In this document: positions 1-8,390 of the stretch, piece after piece | Layout: each line of letters starts with the position of its first letter | How positions within the stretch are numbered: position 1 is the stretch's first letter | Assembly: GCF_047302285.1 (NCBI RefSeq) | Contig: NZ_CP154845.1 | Span: forward strand, 3,286,001-3,350,000 | Origin: Robertmurraya sp047302285 | GTDB lineage: Bacteria > Bacillota > Bacilli > Bacillales > Cytobacillaceae | Length of the DNA stretch: 64,000 nt | Direction of reading: 5' to 3' | Position numbers and translations under genes: made by a program | The notes under the pieces: model-generated | Seen by the model: only the letters and a program-made list of their open reading frames with translations | What the model was told of the DNA's origin: nothing | Databases searched by the model: none

Positions 1-522
1 TTTGGAAAGCTCGACATTTTAGTGAACAACGCAGGCATTATGGATGGAATGGAACCTGTCGGAGAGATTACGGATGAAAAATGGGACCGCGTTTTTGCCG
101 TTAATACTACTGGTGTTATGCGTGCAATGCGTATTGCGACGAATATCTTTTTAGAACAAGGGCACGGCGTTATCGTCAATAACATTTCAGTTGGTGGTCT
201 ACGTGGCGCTCGTGCAGGTGCCGCCTATACGGCATCTAAACACGCTGTAACGGGATTAACTAAAAACACTGCTTACATGTATGCCCAATCAGGTATCCGC
301 TGTAACGGGATCGCCCCTGGTGGTGTCGAAACAAACATCGCTTCAACAATGACTAATATTTCCGAATTTGGAATGGGTCGCCAAATGACTGGAAGTGGGA
401 CGATGCCACGTGTCGGTCAACCAATGGAGATTGCTCAATTGGCTCTTTTCTTAGGTTCCGATGAATCAAGCTTCATAAATGGACAAGTCATTGCTGCAGA
501 TGCTGGCTGGACGGCGTACTAA
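1..522 (+). CDS. SDR-family dehydrogenase, 3' part (cut by window edge)
   Basis: This is the C-terminal two thirds of a short-chain dehydrogenase/reductase, an NAD(P)-dependent oxidoreductase acting on an alcohol or carbonyl. The frame is open from base 1, so the true start lies outside the window; the GTG at 22 falls inside the conserved NNAG motif and is not a start. Visible SDR marks are VNNAG near the start, a Ser-containing stretch (NNISVGG), the catalytic YTASK, and a C-terminal NGQVIAADAGW typical of the family. The N-terminal TGxxxGxG nucleotide-binding motif is missing because of the cut. A strong terminator follows immediately. The substrate cannot be assigned. Confidence 0.9.
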   Translation, partial: FGKLDILVNNAGIMDGMEPVGEITDEKWDRVFAVNTTGVMRAMRIATNIFLEQGHGVIVNNISVGGLRGARAGAAYTASKHAVTGLTKNTAYMYAQSGIRCNGIAPGGVETNIASTMTNISEFGMGRQMTGSGTMPRVGQPMEIAQLALFLGSDESSFINGQVIAADAGWTAY

Positions 523-541
523 TAATTGAAAATGATGAACT

Positions 542-571
542 CCCCCTGAAAAATATTTCAGGGGGCTTTTA
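542..571 (+). terminator. Rho-independent terminator after the SDR gene
   Basis: A perfect 10-bp stem (CCCCCTGAAA / TTTCAGGGGG) with a 4-nt loop is followed by a T-rich run. It ends the SDR transcription unit and separates it from the next gene. Confidence 0.9.
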
Positions 572-634
572 TTGTATTATTTTTATAAATATAAGATGCT
601 TATTAGTAAGAAAGTTAATAATGGAGAGATGAAG

Positions 635-1543
635 ATGAAATTTGGAATTATTGGATTGGGTGATATTGCGAAGAAAGCCTATCTACCTGTACTTTCAGAA
701 AAAGAAGAGATTGAACTAGTGCTTTGTACAAGAAATGCTGAAACGTTAAATAGTTTGTCAAAAAAATACAGGATTCAAGAAAAGGTTCAGTCTGTTGAGG
801 AACTAATAGCAATAGGTATCAACGCAGCGATTGTGAGCACTGCCACCGAAGCCCATTTTGAAATAGCGGAAACATTATTAAGAAATGGGATTCACACATA
901 CATAGACAAACCAATATCAATGAACTTTCATGAAACTGAAAAAATTGTCCAGCTTGCTAAAGAGAATAATAAGATCGCGATGGTAGGTTTTAATCGAAGA
1001 TTTATCCCGAAAGTCAAGGAACTGAAAGAAAAAGGAAAAGCAAACTTAATTATCATGCAGAAAAACAGATTTTCAGCTCCTGATTTTGTACGAAGATTTG
1101 TGGTTGAGGACTTTATTCATGTTATTGATACACTGAGATTTTTGATGGACACTCCCGTCGAGGAAGTCAAGGTTGATTATCTTAAAAATGGTGAATTGCT
1201 TGACCATATTGTCATCACACTTGTTGGAGAAGGCTGTACCGCTATCGGAATCATGAACAGAAATAGCGGTGTCACAGAAGAAATCATTGAATACATGACT
1301 GGAAATGATAAATTCGTCGTAAACAGTCTTGTTGAAACAACTCACTATCATAATAAAGAAATAAACATTTCAAAATTCGGTGATTGGGAACCCACCCTTT
1401 ATAAACGAGGCTTTTATCAATTATTAGATCATTTTATCGATTGCGTTCAAAATAATTACACTCCTGAACCATCCATTGATGATTCACTGATTACCCATGA
1501 GATTTGCGAGAGAATTGTGGAGTATATTGAATCAGCTGCTTAA
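635..1543 (+). CDS. Gfo/Idh/MocA family oxidoreductase
   Basis: An NAD(P)-dependent oxidoreductase of the glucose-fructose oxidoreductase/inositol dehydrogenase family, 302 aa. The N-terminal Rossmann fold starts with FGIIGLGDIAKKAYLP, and the conserved active-site Lys lies in a DKP motif (the family EKP) near residue 97. The GFO_IDH_MocA C-terminal alpha/beta domain follows. An upstream in-frame start at 572 exists, but the ATG at 635 has a GGAG 8 nt ahead and begins directly with the nucleotide-binding strand, so I prefer it. The gene stands alone between a terminator and the convergent ahpF. The substrate is unknown. Confidence 0.85.
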   Translation: MKFGIIGLGDIAKKAYLPVLSEKEEIELVLCTRNAETLNSLSKKYRIQEKVQSVEELIAIGINAAIVSTATEAHFEIAETLLRNGIHTYIDKPISMNFHETEKIVQLAKENNKIAMVGFNRRFIPKVKELKEKGKANLIIMQKNRFSAPDFVRRFVVEDFIHVIDTLRFLMDTPVEEVKVDYLKNGELLDHIVITLVGEGCTAIGIMNRNSGVTEEIIEYMTGNDKFVVNSLVETTHYHNKEINISKFGDWEPTLYKRGFYQLLDHFIDCVQNNYTPEPSIDDSLITHEICERIVEYIESAA

Positions 1544-1720
1544 ATGAACGATAAGCCAGCTCATACAAAAAGAAAAATCAAAAACATATTAAAGGAAACT
1601 CTTCTAATTGATAAAAAGTTGGACTGTTGGTGATTGATCATAAAATTATGTATTCTATCTATTTCCATTACTTTCCTTTAATCGTTCTATTTACCCCCAT
1701 TAGTCGTTGTAGTACAACAA

Positions 1721-1758
1721 AAAGAAAGTTGCTTTTCAAAAATAAGGCAACTTTCTTT
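1721..1758 (-). terminator. Terminator of the ahpC-ahpF operon
   Basis: A 12-bp inverted repeat (AAAGAAAGTTGC / GCAACTTTCTTT) lies just beyond the ahpF stop. On the minus strand the stem is followed by a T-rich run, and it may work in both directions for the convergent gene. Confidence 0.8.
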
Positions 1759-1782
1759 CTATCTATCTTATCTCAATGATAT

Positions 1783-3315
1783 TTAATTCCGAATTAAGTA
1801 ATCAAATGCGCCTAATGCGGCGGTTGCACCTGAACCCATCGAAATAATAATTTGTTTATATGCACTATCTGTACAGTCTCCTGCAGCAAATACACCAGGA
1901 ATACTTGATGAGCCGTGCTTATCGACGACAATTTCACCCATACGTGTGCGTTCAATTGTGCCATCTAACCACTCTGTATTCGGAACTAGACCGATTTGGA
2001 CGAAGACACCCTCAAGTTCAACATGATGAATTTCTCCTGTCTCCCGATCTTTATATGAAATTCCGTTTACTTTATCCGTTCCCGTAATTTCAGTCGTTTG
2101 AGCATTTTTGATGACCGTTGCATTTGCTAAACTATTTAATCGTTCTTGAAGGACGGAGTCCGCTTTAAGTTCTGGAGCAAATTCAATGACGGTGACATGC
2201 TTCACAATGCCCGCTAAATCAATCGCAGCTTCGATGCCAGAATTGCCACCGCCAATTACGGCTACATGTTTCCCTTCAAATAACGGACCGTCACAGTGTG
2301 GGCAATAGGCGACACCTTTATTTTTGAACTCCAGTTCTCCTGGCACGCCGACATTACGCCAGCGGGCACCTGTTGAAAGGATGACCGTTTTACTTTTTAA
2401 GACGGCACCATTTTCAAGTTCAACCTCAATCAGATCCTTTTTCTCCAAACGCTTCGCACGTTGAAGGTTCATAATATCAATGTTTTCATGTGTTTTTACA
2501 TGCTCTTCGAGACTTGCCGCAAGCTTAGGGCCTTCGGTGTACTTCACACTTATAAAATTTTCGATTCCAAGGGTATCCAAAATCTGACCACCGAAACGTT
2601 CAGCTACGATACCAGTACGAATTCCTTTACGTGCGGCATACACAGCGGCACTTGCACCTGCTGGTCCACCACCAACGACTAGAACATCATATGGTTCTTT
2701 GTCGGAAAGCTCAGAAGCATCAGGACCACTGCCCATTTTCGCTAAGATTTCCTCAAGGGACATACGACCACTTCCGAATGATTCTCCATTAAGGAAAACA
2801 GTAGGAACGGCCATAATCTCTTTACGGTCCACTTCGTCTTTAAAAGCGGCTCCATCAATCATCGAATGGGAGATGCCAGGATTTAAAACGGCCATCACAT
2901 TCAGTGCCTGAACGACATCAGGACAGTTATGGCAGCTTAAGCTAATATAAGACTCAAAGTGATAACTTCCTTTAATGTTCTTCACTTGATCGATGATTTT
3001 CGGATCCACTTTAGGAGCTCGTCCGCTTACTTGAAGGAGAGCAAGCACTAAAGAGGTAAATTCATGACCAAGAGGAACACCAGCAAAAACAATGCCAGAA
3101 TCTTCACCGATTCGATTCACACTAAAGCTAGGGGTTCTTTCTAATGTTGTTTTCTCCACTTTAATATGGGAAGACATCGTCGCTAATTCATCGACTAAAG
3201 CGAGCATATCACGGGAAACTTGATCATCTCCAGCACTCACTTTAAGAAGAATATCTCCCTCCATCATCTGAAGATATTGGGCTAATTGTGCTTTTATATC
3301 TGCATCTAATAACAT
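1783..3315 (-). CDS. ahpF: Alkyl hydroperoxide reductase subunit F
   Basis: An FAD-containing NADH:peroxiredoxin oxidoreductase of 510 aa, the usual length, which recycles AhpC. The N-terminal tandem thioredoxin-like domain carries the CHNCP redox centre near residue 129. The thioredoxin-reductase-like part starts at about residue 210 with the FAD-binding VVGGGPAGASAA, has a second GxGxxG motif (IGGGNSGIEAA), the catalytic CPHCDG pair, and the C-terminal FAD contact GVFAAGDCTD. It lies 12 nt downstream of ahpC on the same strand, so both are made from one PerR-type promoter and act as one peroxide-scavenging system in the cytoplasm. Confidence 0.97.
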   Translation of the reverse strand: MLLDADIKAQLAQYLQMMEGDILLKVSAGDDQVSRDMLALVDELATMSSHIKVEKTTLERTPSFSVNRIGEDSGIVFAGVPLGHEFTSLVLALLQVSGRAPKVDPKIIDQVKNIKGSYHFESYISLSCHNCPDVVQALNVMAVLNPGISHSMIDGAAFKDEVDRKEIMAVPTVFLNGESFGSGRMSLEEILAKMGSGPDASELSDKEPYDVLVVGGGPAGASAAVYAARKGIRTGIVAERFGGQILDTLGIENFISVKYTEGPKLAASLEEHVKTHENIDIMNLQRAKRLEKKDLIEVELENGAVLKSKTVILSTGARWRNVGVPGELEFKNKGVAYCPHCDGPLFEGKHVAVIGGGNSGIEAAIDLAGIVKHVTVIEFAPELKADSVLQERLNSLANATVIKNAQTTEITGTDKVNGISYKDRETGEIHHVELEGVFVQIGLVPNTEWLDGTIERTRMGEIVVDKHGSSSIPGVFAAGDCTDSAYKQIIISMGSGATAALGAFDYLIRN

Positions 3316-3327
3316 CGATTAAACTCC

Positions 3328-3891
3328 TTAAATCTTTCCTACAAGATCAAGACTTGGTTTAAGTGTTTCTCCGCCTTCTTGCCATTTAGCTGGGCAAACT
3401 TCACCTGGATTGTTACGTACATATTGAGCGGCTTTAATTTTGTTCACAAGTGTGCTAGCATCACGACCGATACCATCTGCATTGATTTCAACGGTTTGAA
3501 CAATCCCATCTGGGTCAATAATGAATGTTCCACGTTGTGCAAGACCTGCTTCTTCATCTAATACTTCAAAGTTACGAGAAATTTTTTGAGACGGATCGCC
3601 AATCATAATGTACTTAATTTTGCCAATCGCTTCAGAATGATCATGCCATGCTTTGTGCGTGAAATGAGTATCTGTTGAAACAGAGTATACTTCAACGCCA
3701 AGATCCTTTAATGTTGCATATTCATTTTGAAGATCTTCAAGCTCAGTAGGGCAAACGAATGTGAAATCTGCTGGATAAAAGCAAACAACACTCCATTTCC
3801 CTTTAAAGTTTTCTTCACTTACTGTGATGAAATCTCCATTGTGATACGCTTGTGCTGTGAATGGTAATACTTCTTTTCCAATTAAAGACAT
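3328..3891 (-). CDS. ahpC: Alkyl hydroperoxide reductase subunit C (2-Cys peroxiredoxin)
   Basis: A typical 2-Cys peroxiredoxin of 187 aa. The peroxidatic Cys sits in FTFVCPTEL near residue 47, and the resolving Cys in the C-terminal GEVCPAKW. It reduces H2O2, organic peroxides and probably peroxynitrite, and is re-reduced by AhpF encoded next to it. It is the first gene of the operon. The start is preceded by GGGAGGAA, and PerR-like boxes lie about 50-95 bp upstream. Confidence 0.97.
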   Translation of the reverse strand: MSLIGKEVLPFTAQAYHNGDFITVSEENFKGKWSVVCFYPADFTFVCPTELEDLQNEYATLKDLGVEVYSVSTDTHFTHKAWHDHSEAIGKIKYIMIGDPSQKISRNFEVLDEEAGLAQRGTFIIDPDGIVQTVEINADGIGRDASTLVNKIKAAQYVRNNPGEVCPAKWQEGGETLKPSLDLVGKI

Positions 3892-3940
3892 TTAAAAATT
3901 CCTCCCTTAGAAATACCAAAATCCCTTTTAAGGATTTTAT

Positions 3941-3994
3941 TTATAATAATTATTATTATATAGTTATCATCATATAATAATTATTGTATGTCAA
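3941..3994 (-). promoter_or_regulatory. ahpC promoter with two PerR-like boxes
   Basis: On the minus strand a TTGACA (3994-3989) is followed after 17 nt by GATGAT (3971-3966), a plausible sigma-A promoter. The box at 3972-3986 lies in the spacer and matches the PerR consensus TTATAATNATTATAA at 11 of 14 defined positions. A second box at 3941-3955 (TTATAATAATTATTA) matches 13 of 14. The placement fits repression by PerR with release under peroxide stress, as known for B. subtilis ahpCF. The consensus match is read by eye. Confidence 0.75.
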
Positions 3995-4200
3995 TTAAAT
4001 GTGATTTATTTCACATTTTTGTCACAAATCATGTAATTAAAACCCCTCTTCATTATTTGGTATTCACAAACTCCGGAGTGAGAAAAAACTGAAATGAGAA
4101 CATTCCTCCAAAATAACAGTTGTTTCATTCTTATCATAAGAAAATTCCAGCCATTTGCACCATCCACTTTTCGAAGAGGAAAATGTAAAATTACGGGCAA

Positions 4201-4239
4201 AAAAGCTCAAATCCTTACAACTTAAGGACTTGAGCTTTT
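4201..4239 (-). terminator. Terminator of the Opp/oxidase operon
   Basis: A long hairpin (AAAAGCTCAA.TCCTTA / TTAAGGA.TTGAGCTTTT) with a single mismatch lies 137 bp beyond the last gene of the large minus-strand operon. On the minus strand it ends in a T run. It is nearly symmetrical and may work both ways. Confidence 0.8.
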
Positions 4240-4375
4240 GTCAGTTCCAGATCTCCCATCTGGAAATCTGCATCACGTATTTAAAGTTTTTAAGTGCTAG
4301 TATGAAAGGATGTTAGGCATAAATAATCAATACAGTTGCCTCTATTTGCGGCAATTATTATAAGCGGAAAACCTT

Positions 4376-5449
4376 CTATCCAAACCTTTTTATAGAATAT
4401 CGATCAATCGGGATAGATGTTTCTCCATCAACGATTAATTCAGTCATTAGGGTCCCGATTAGCGGGCATAGTGTGACGCCACTATGTGTAGCAGCTACAT
4501 AAAGATTTTCATGTCCTGATATCTCCCCTAAAATAGGAAAACCATCTTCAGGCATTGCTCTAATTCCAGAGAAAGCACGGACTATCTTTGCTTTTCTAAT
4601 CGCAGGAACATAATGCTGAGCTAAATTGGCTGTTTCTTGTATAACATCAAGAGTAGTCGCCCGATTAAAACCAGCTTGTTCCATTGAGTATCCAATCAAT
4701 ACTTCCCCATTATTTGCTTGTCTCATTCCGCTAATCGTATAATTTAAGAATGGCTGTAAAGGCTCTGTCACTATAATTTGTCCTCTCAGTTGGTTAATAG
4801 GGATAAGAATCCCAAGCATTTTCCCAATCTCCCTTGACCATGTACCACCTGCGAGTATCAACTTTTTACAGCGATATGTTCCCTCGTTGCTTGCGATGAT
4901 ATAGGAATCTCCCTTTCTTTCAATACCTGTTACAGTCGTATAGTAAGAATATTCTACCTTCTGCTTTTTAGCAGCTCGCATGAGCATATCTACTAAGCGA
5001 AATGGATTTACATTTCCGTCAATTTTGCTAAATGTTGCCCCTGCAACGGCGGGATTTAAAAACGGCTCTTTTTCTAGTACTTCTTCTCTAGTTAAAACCT
5101 TAATTTTTATCCCAATATCTCGATATGATTCAGCTAGTTTTTTTGCCTTCTCTCTATCAGATTCGTTGAAAAAAGGAGAAAGCCCACCTGTCCGTTTGTA
5201 TTCTACGTCTCCGATTTTCTTCGATAAATAGGGGTAAAGCTCAGCACTATACATGCTAAATTCAGCATACCAAGAAGGATTTTTATTATGTACCCATACC
5301 CATGCCTGAGTCGATCCTGACGTACCTGACAACGGAAAGTTCTTGTCTAATACCATTATGCTTTCATTGCTTCTTTCTGAAAGGTGATAAGCAATGCTAT
5401 TTCCTATGACGCCAGCACCAATGATGAGAGTTTCATAGTCTTTTATCAT
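4376..5449 (-). CDS. DAO-family FAD oxidoreductase (amino-acid dehydrogenase catalytic subunit)
   Basis: A glycine/D-amino-acid-oxidase family flavoprotein of 357 aa. The N-terminal dinucleotide-binding motif is IIGAGVIGNSIAYHL, and the C-terminal FAD-binding stretch contains MPEDGFPILG and ATHSGVTL. Such proteins are the catalytic (beta) subunit of dye-linked proline or hydroxyproline dehydrogenases, opine oxidases and HCN-synthase-like complexes. The gene is translationally coupled, with no gap, to the BFD-like gene before it. It is the last gene of the operon. The substrate is inferred only by context, as a secondary or N-substituted amino acid. Confidence 0.85.
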   Translation of the reverse strand: MIKDYETLIIGAGVIGNSIAYHLSERSNESIMVLDKNFPLSGTSGSTQAWVWVHNKNPSWYAEFSMYSAELYPYLSKKIGDVEYKRTGGLSPFFNESDREKAKKLAESYRDIGIKIKVLTREEVLEKEPFLNPAVAGATFSKIDGNVNPFRLVDMLMRAAKKQKVEYSYYTTVTGIERKGDSYIIASNEGTYRCKKLILAGGTWSREIGKMLGILIPINQLRGQIIVTEPLQPFLNYTISGMRQANNGEVLIGYSMEQAGFNRATTLDVIQETANLAQHYVPAIRKAKIVRAFSGIRAMPEDGFPILGEISGHENLYVAATHSGVTLCPLIGTLMTELIVDGETSIPIDRYSIKRFG

Positions 5450-5779
5450 TTACTTCACCTTCCCATCCTCTAACTCTAGCTCATCTAAGACAGATTTAAC
5501 TGTAGAGAATTCTGTGCTGTTCGTTGCCAATGTTTCAATTTTTATCGGAGTAATAGGCATTCTCATTCTAGGCAAGGCGACTTCTTGTAAAGGTTTTCCT
5601 GTCACTTCGTGAATTGTTTGCAAAACAAGATGGGAACAAACCTTTGATTGACAAGGTCCCATACCACATCTAGTTAATCTTTTTATATCATCAAAAGATG
5701 CGGCGCCATGCCCAATTACTTCTTCAATTTCCTCGTAGGTTATTTCTTCACACCTACAAATAATTGTCGCTTTATCCAT
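5450..5779 (-). CDS. BFD-like [2Fe-2S]-binding protein
   Basis: A small (109 aa) bacterioferritin-associated-ferredoxin-like protein. Four Cys in a CRCEE...CGMGPCQSKVC arrangement are the ligands expected for a [2Fe-2S] cluster. In many HcnB/OoxA-type alpha subunits this domain is fused to the C-terminus of the FAD/NAD subunit. Here it is a separate gene lying between that subunit (5801-6889) and the catalytic flavoprotein (4376-5449), so it is probably an electron-transfer subunit of the same complex. Confidence 0.85.
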   Translation of the reverse strand: MDKATIICRCEEITYEEIEEVIGHGAASFDDIKRLTRCGMGPCQSKVCSHLVLQTIHEVTGKPLQEVALPRMRMPITPIKIETLATNSTEFSTVKSVLDELELEDGKVK

Positions 5780-5800
5780 TCATACACCTTCTTTTATTCG

Positions 5801-6889
5801 CTAAGAGATGAACTGATCTTTTAACATAGGTTGTAAAAAATCTTCGATATGCTCTTTTCTTGCCTTCCAAGTCATAGGTGATTCTTTCGATTCAATTTTT
5901 TCAATTTCCTTCCAATAACTATTTCGAAACGTCTCTGCTTCTCCTTTGCTGATAGCCTTTAATTCTTCGGCAATGCTAATAGCTGCTACTTGCCCTGTTA
6001 GTATTAAAACACCAGATGGACTAATTCCTGAAGCATTTCCAGCTAGAAATACATCTTGATTAGATGTTCTTAAATTTGAATTATATTGAGGTACCCATCC
6101 TCCCAAATCCTCATTATATCCAAAGGAACATTCCAGCTGATAAAAAATATCAAGAATCGGAGACCTTCCCCCATCAATTCCCACAAAATCAACATTAAAC
6201 GACTTCTGTTGGCTATCGTGATTTATGATGATTTCTTCTACCTTTCCATTTCCTTTCGCCTCAAGAATTTCTACATTTTTATAAATAGGTATACCAGCAG
6301 ATAGGACTTCATTATACTTTCCTTGATTACAAATTATCGTTTGCCCATTTGGTTTCAATATGGCTTTGACTTGGATCCCTACATGTTGGAGTTGCATAGC
6401 AACATCTAAAGAAAAATCACTTAATCCAACAATAACTGTTTCTTTCCCAGGACTGACCAAATCTCTATTAATTAAGATTTGAGCCGCACCAATTGTCATA
6501 ATGCCAGGTAATGTCCATTTTAGAAAAGGAATCGTTTTATCATATGCACCCGTTGCCACAAGGATTTTCTTTGCATTTATCGGGAAAACATTTTCTTCAT
6601 CCGTGACCCCAATACTCCCATCTTTATATAACCCAATGACTCGATGTTTCAGCAGCTTTCGGATCGGTAGCTGATTCACTTGTTCTACCAGTTTTTCTGC
6701 TAATTCAAAGCCTCTTATTGGTTGAAAATGAGATGGTAACGAGGTTAAGACTTGTGTTTGTTGTCTTAATTGCCCTCCAAGTTGGTAGAATTCATCGACA
6801 ATGGTCACATCTAAATTTCTCTCCCCGAGCTCAATCGCTGCCGAAAGTCCTGCAGGACCTCCTCCAATTATTAAAACATCGGTATTCAT
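5801..6889 (-). CDS. FAD/NAD(P)-binding subunit of a multi-subunit amino-acid dehydrogenase
   Basis: A pyridine-nucleotide-disulfide-oxidoreductase-like flavoprotein of 362 aa. It has IIGGGPAGLSAAIELGER at the N-terminus, a second dinucleotide motif region near residues 150-170 (ETVIVGLSDFSLDVAMQL), and a C-terminal FAD contact (DVFLAGNASG). It resembles the alpha subunit of HcnB/OoxA/SoxA-type enzymes but lacks their C-terminal BFD domain, which is encoded separately downstream. It overlaps the ferredoxin-like gene by 4 nt (ATGA), showing tight coupling. Confidence 0.85.
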   Translation of the reverse strand: MNTDVLIIGGGPAGLSAAIELGERNLDVTIVDEFYQLGGQLRQQTQVLTSLPSHFQPIRGFELAEKLVEQVNQLPIRKLLKHRVIGLYKDGSIGVTDEENVFPINAKKILVATGAYDKTIPFLKWTLPGIMTIGAAQILINRDLVSPGKETVIVGLSDFSLDVAMQLQHVGIQVKAILKPNGQTIICNQGKYNEVLSAGIPIYKNVEILEAKGNGKVEEIIINHDSQQKSFNVDFVGIDGGRSPILDIFYQLECSFGYNEDLGGWVPQYNSNLRTSNQDVFLAGNASGISPSGVLILTGQVAAISIAEELKAISKGEAETFRNSYWKEIEKIESKESPMTWKARKEHIEDFLQPMLKDQFIS

Positions 6890-7203
6890 TCTCCTTCACT
6901 CCTGATCTGTGGATCCTCATTATTAAGGAAAATCTCCATTCCTTCCTCTACTTGTGTCATACACGACCTAACGTGTTCTTCCCCGTTTACCGTCATATAA
7001 CAGCTACAGCACCTACCACGAGAACAGAAAAGTCCCCTCGCTTGCACATTTTTTCTACTTAATCCTAATTTCTTTTCATCATTAGCCATTAATGCAGCAG
7101 CTATACTTTGATGCTGATAAGCTTTTAAAGGACGTCCTTCAAAATATATAGTGACCGGTTTAAGTAATCTATTTCCAAACACTGGGTGGTTCTCTATATG
7201 CAT
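6886..7203 (-). CDS. Ferredoxin-like [2Fe-2S] protein (HcnA/SoxA N-terminal type)
   Basis: A 105-aa protein with a Cys motif FCSRGRCCSCYMTVNG followed by VRSC, the pattern of plant-type [2Fe-2S] domains found as gamma subunits of HCN synthase, opine oxidases and proline dehydrogenases. It precedes the FAD/NAD subunit with a 4-nt overlap. It probably passes electrons within the oxidase complex. Five Cys are clustered, so which four bind the cluster is not certain. Confidence 0.85.
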   Translation of the reverse strand: MHIENHPVFGNRLLKPVTIYFEGRPLKAYQHQSIAAALMANDEKKLGLSRKNVQARGLFCSRGRCCSCYMTVNGEEHVRSCMTQVEEGMEIFLNNEDPQIRSEGE

Positions 7204-7244
7204 CCATACACACCTACTTATATGTTAATAGTTGATAGCTTTCG

Positions 7245-8363
7245 TTAAACCTTCTGAGTTACTCTTAAAGGATTATAAGGTGTTAAATCTAGATCAATTT
7301 CGTTTTCAAGAGCTATCTCTCCAGCCAACACACCAACATAAGGTCCCATTGTAATACCTGATGCACCTAACCCCGTACTAATGATGATTCCTTCTAAATC
7401 AGGGATCGTTCCAAGTAATGGCAAAATATCAGGACTTGCTGGTCTAAATCCAATTCTCATCTCGTGTAAGGTACTATCCGCAAGACCTGGTGCAATTTCA
7501 AGTCCTGCTTCAATGACTTCTTTTACACCGACAGCTGTAAAGCGATAATCAAACCCTGTTCCGTCTTCTCTTGTTGCTCCAACTACCACTCTTGAATCAT
7601 CAAAGGCAAGCATATAATAACTATTCTGCGGAAGCACAACTGGCCATTTAGATGTATCAACATTTGGTAATTTGAAATGAATAATTTGTCCTCGTTGCGG
7701 TTCAATAGGGATCTCTACTCCTAATGGTGCAAGTAGCTGTTTCGTCCAAGCACCTGCTGTCACAATTACCTTATCAGCAGCGATCATTTCTCCATCGACT
7801 TTTACACCCACTACCTTCTGATTTTCAGTAACTAATTCTGCTTTCCCAGAATAACGAGTTACTCCATGCTTATTAGCTGCTCGTTGCATAGCATCTCTTA
7901 ATGAACGACCATCCACTCGAGCACCACCGGTCACATGTACAGCTTTTAAATCTTCACTAATAGGCGGAAAAAGCTCTTTAACCTCTTCTTCAGAGAGGCG
8001 AGTTACTTCACCGACCTCTGGTATTTCTTTCTTTCGGTCGAGAATTCTACGTTCAATAACATCTAATTCTTCCTCACTTTTACTAACAGCCATCGCACCA
8101 ACCATACGATATCCTAAATCTTCCTCCCCATCCTCCTGAAGAGCAGAAACCAACTGAGGGTAATAGAGAGCACCATTTTTCGCAATCGTAAACCAATCCG
8201 GATCTTCCACTCTAGTAATCCATGGGCAAACAATCCCAGCACCTGCAGCAGAGGCCTGCCCTTGATGAGCTTTATCCACTACAACTACCTCAATCCCTTT
8301 TCTGGCTAGATGGTATGCTGTACTAGCTCCAACAATACCTGAACCTATAACGACTACTTTCAT
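7245..8363 (-). CDS. DadA-like D-amino-acid dehydrogenase/oxidase family flavoprotein
   Basis: A second DAO-family FAD oxidoreductase, 372 aa. The nucleotide-binding motif is VVIGSGIVGASTAYHL, and the C-terminal part contains ISTGLGASGITMGPYVG, typical of the flavin contact. It lies between the ABC importer genes and the multi-subunit dehydrogenase. The operon therefore has two DAO-type enzymes, perhaps for the two halves or two stereoisomers of one substrate. An alternative is an imino-acid or hydroxyproline epimerase/oxidase step. Confidence 0.85.
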   Translation of the reverse strand: MKVVVIGSGIVGASTAYHLARKGIEVVVVDKAHQGQASAAGAGIVCPWITRVEDPDWFTIAKNGALYYPQLVSALQEDGEEDLGYRMVGAMAVSKSEEELDVIERRILDRKKEIPEVGEVTRLSEEEVKELFPPISEDLKAVHVTGGARVDGRSLRDAMQRAANKHGVTRYSGKAELVTENQKVVGVKVDGEMIAADKVIVTAGAWTKQLLAPLGVEIPIEPQRGQIIHFKLPNVDTSKWPVVLPQNSYYMLAFDDSRVVVGATREDGTGFDYRFTAVGVKEVIEAGLEIAPGLADSTLHEMRIGFRPASPDILPLLGTIPDLEGIIISTGLGASGITMGPYVGVLAGEIALENEIDLDLTPYNPLRVTQKV

Positions 8364-8390
8364 TTCATTATTCCTCCCATTTTTTATTTT

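Noticed and set aside
1073..1351. A 92-codon minus-strand frame
   Set aside because: It lies fully inside the Gfo/Idh/MocA gene on the opposite strand and has no family features.
4006..4200. A 64-codon minus-strand frame between ahpC and the terminator
   Set aside because: It has no ribosome site, an unusual composition, and covers the ahpC upstream region; I treat it as chance.
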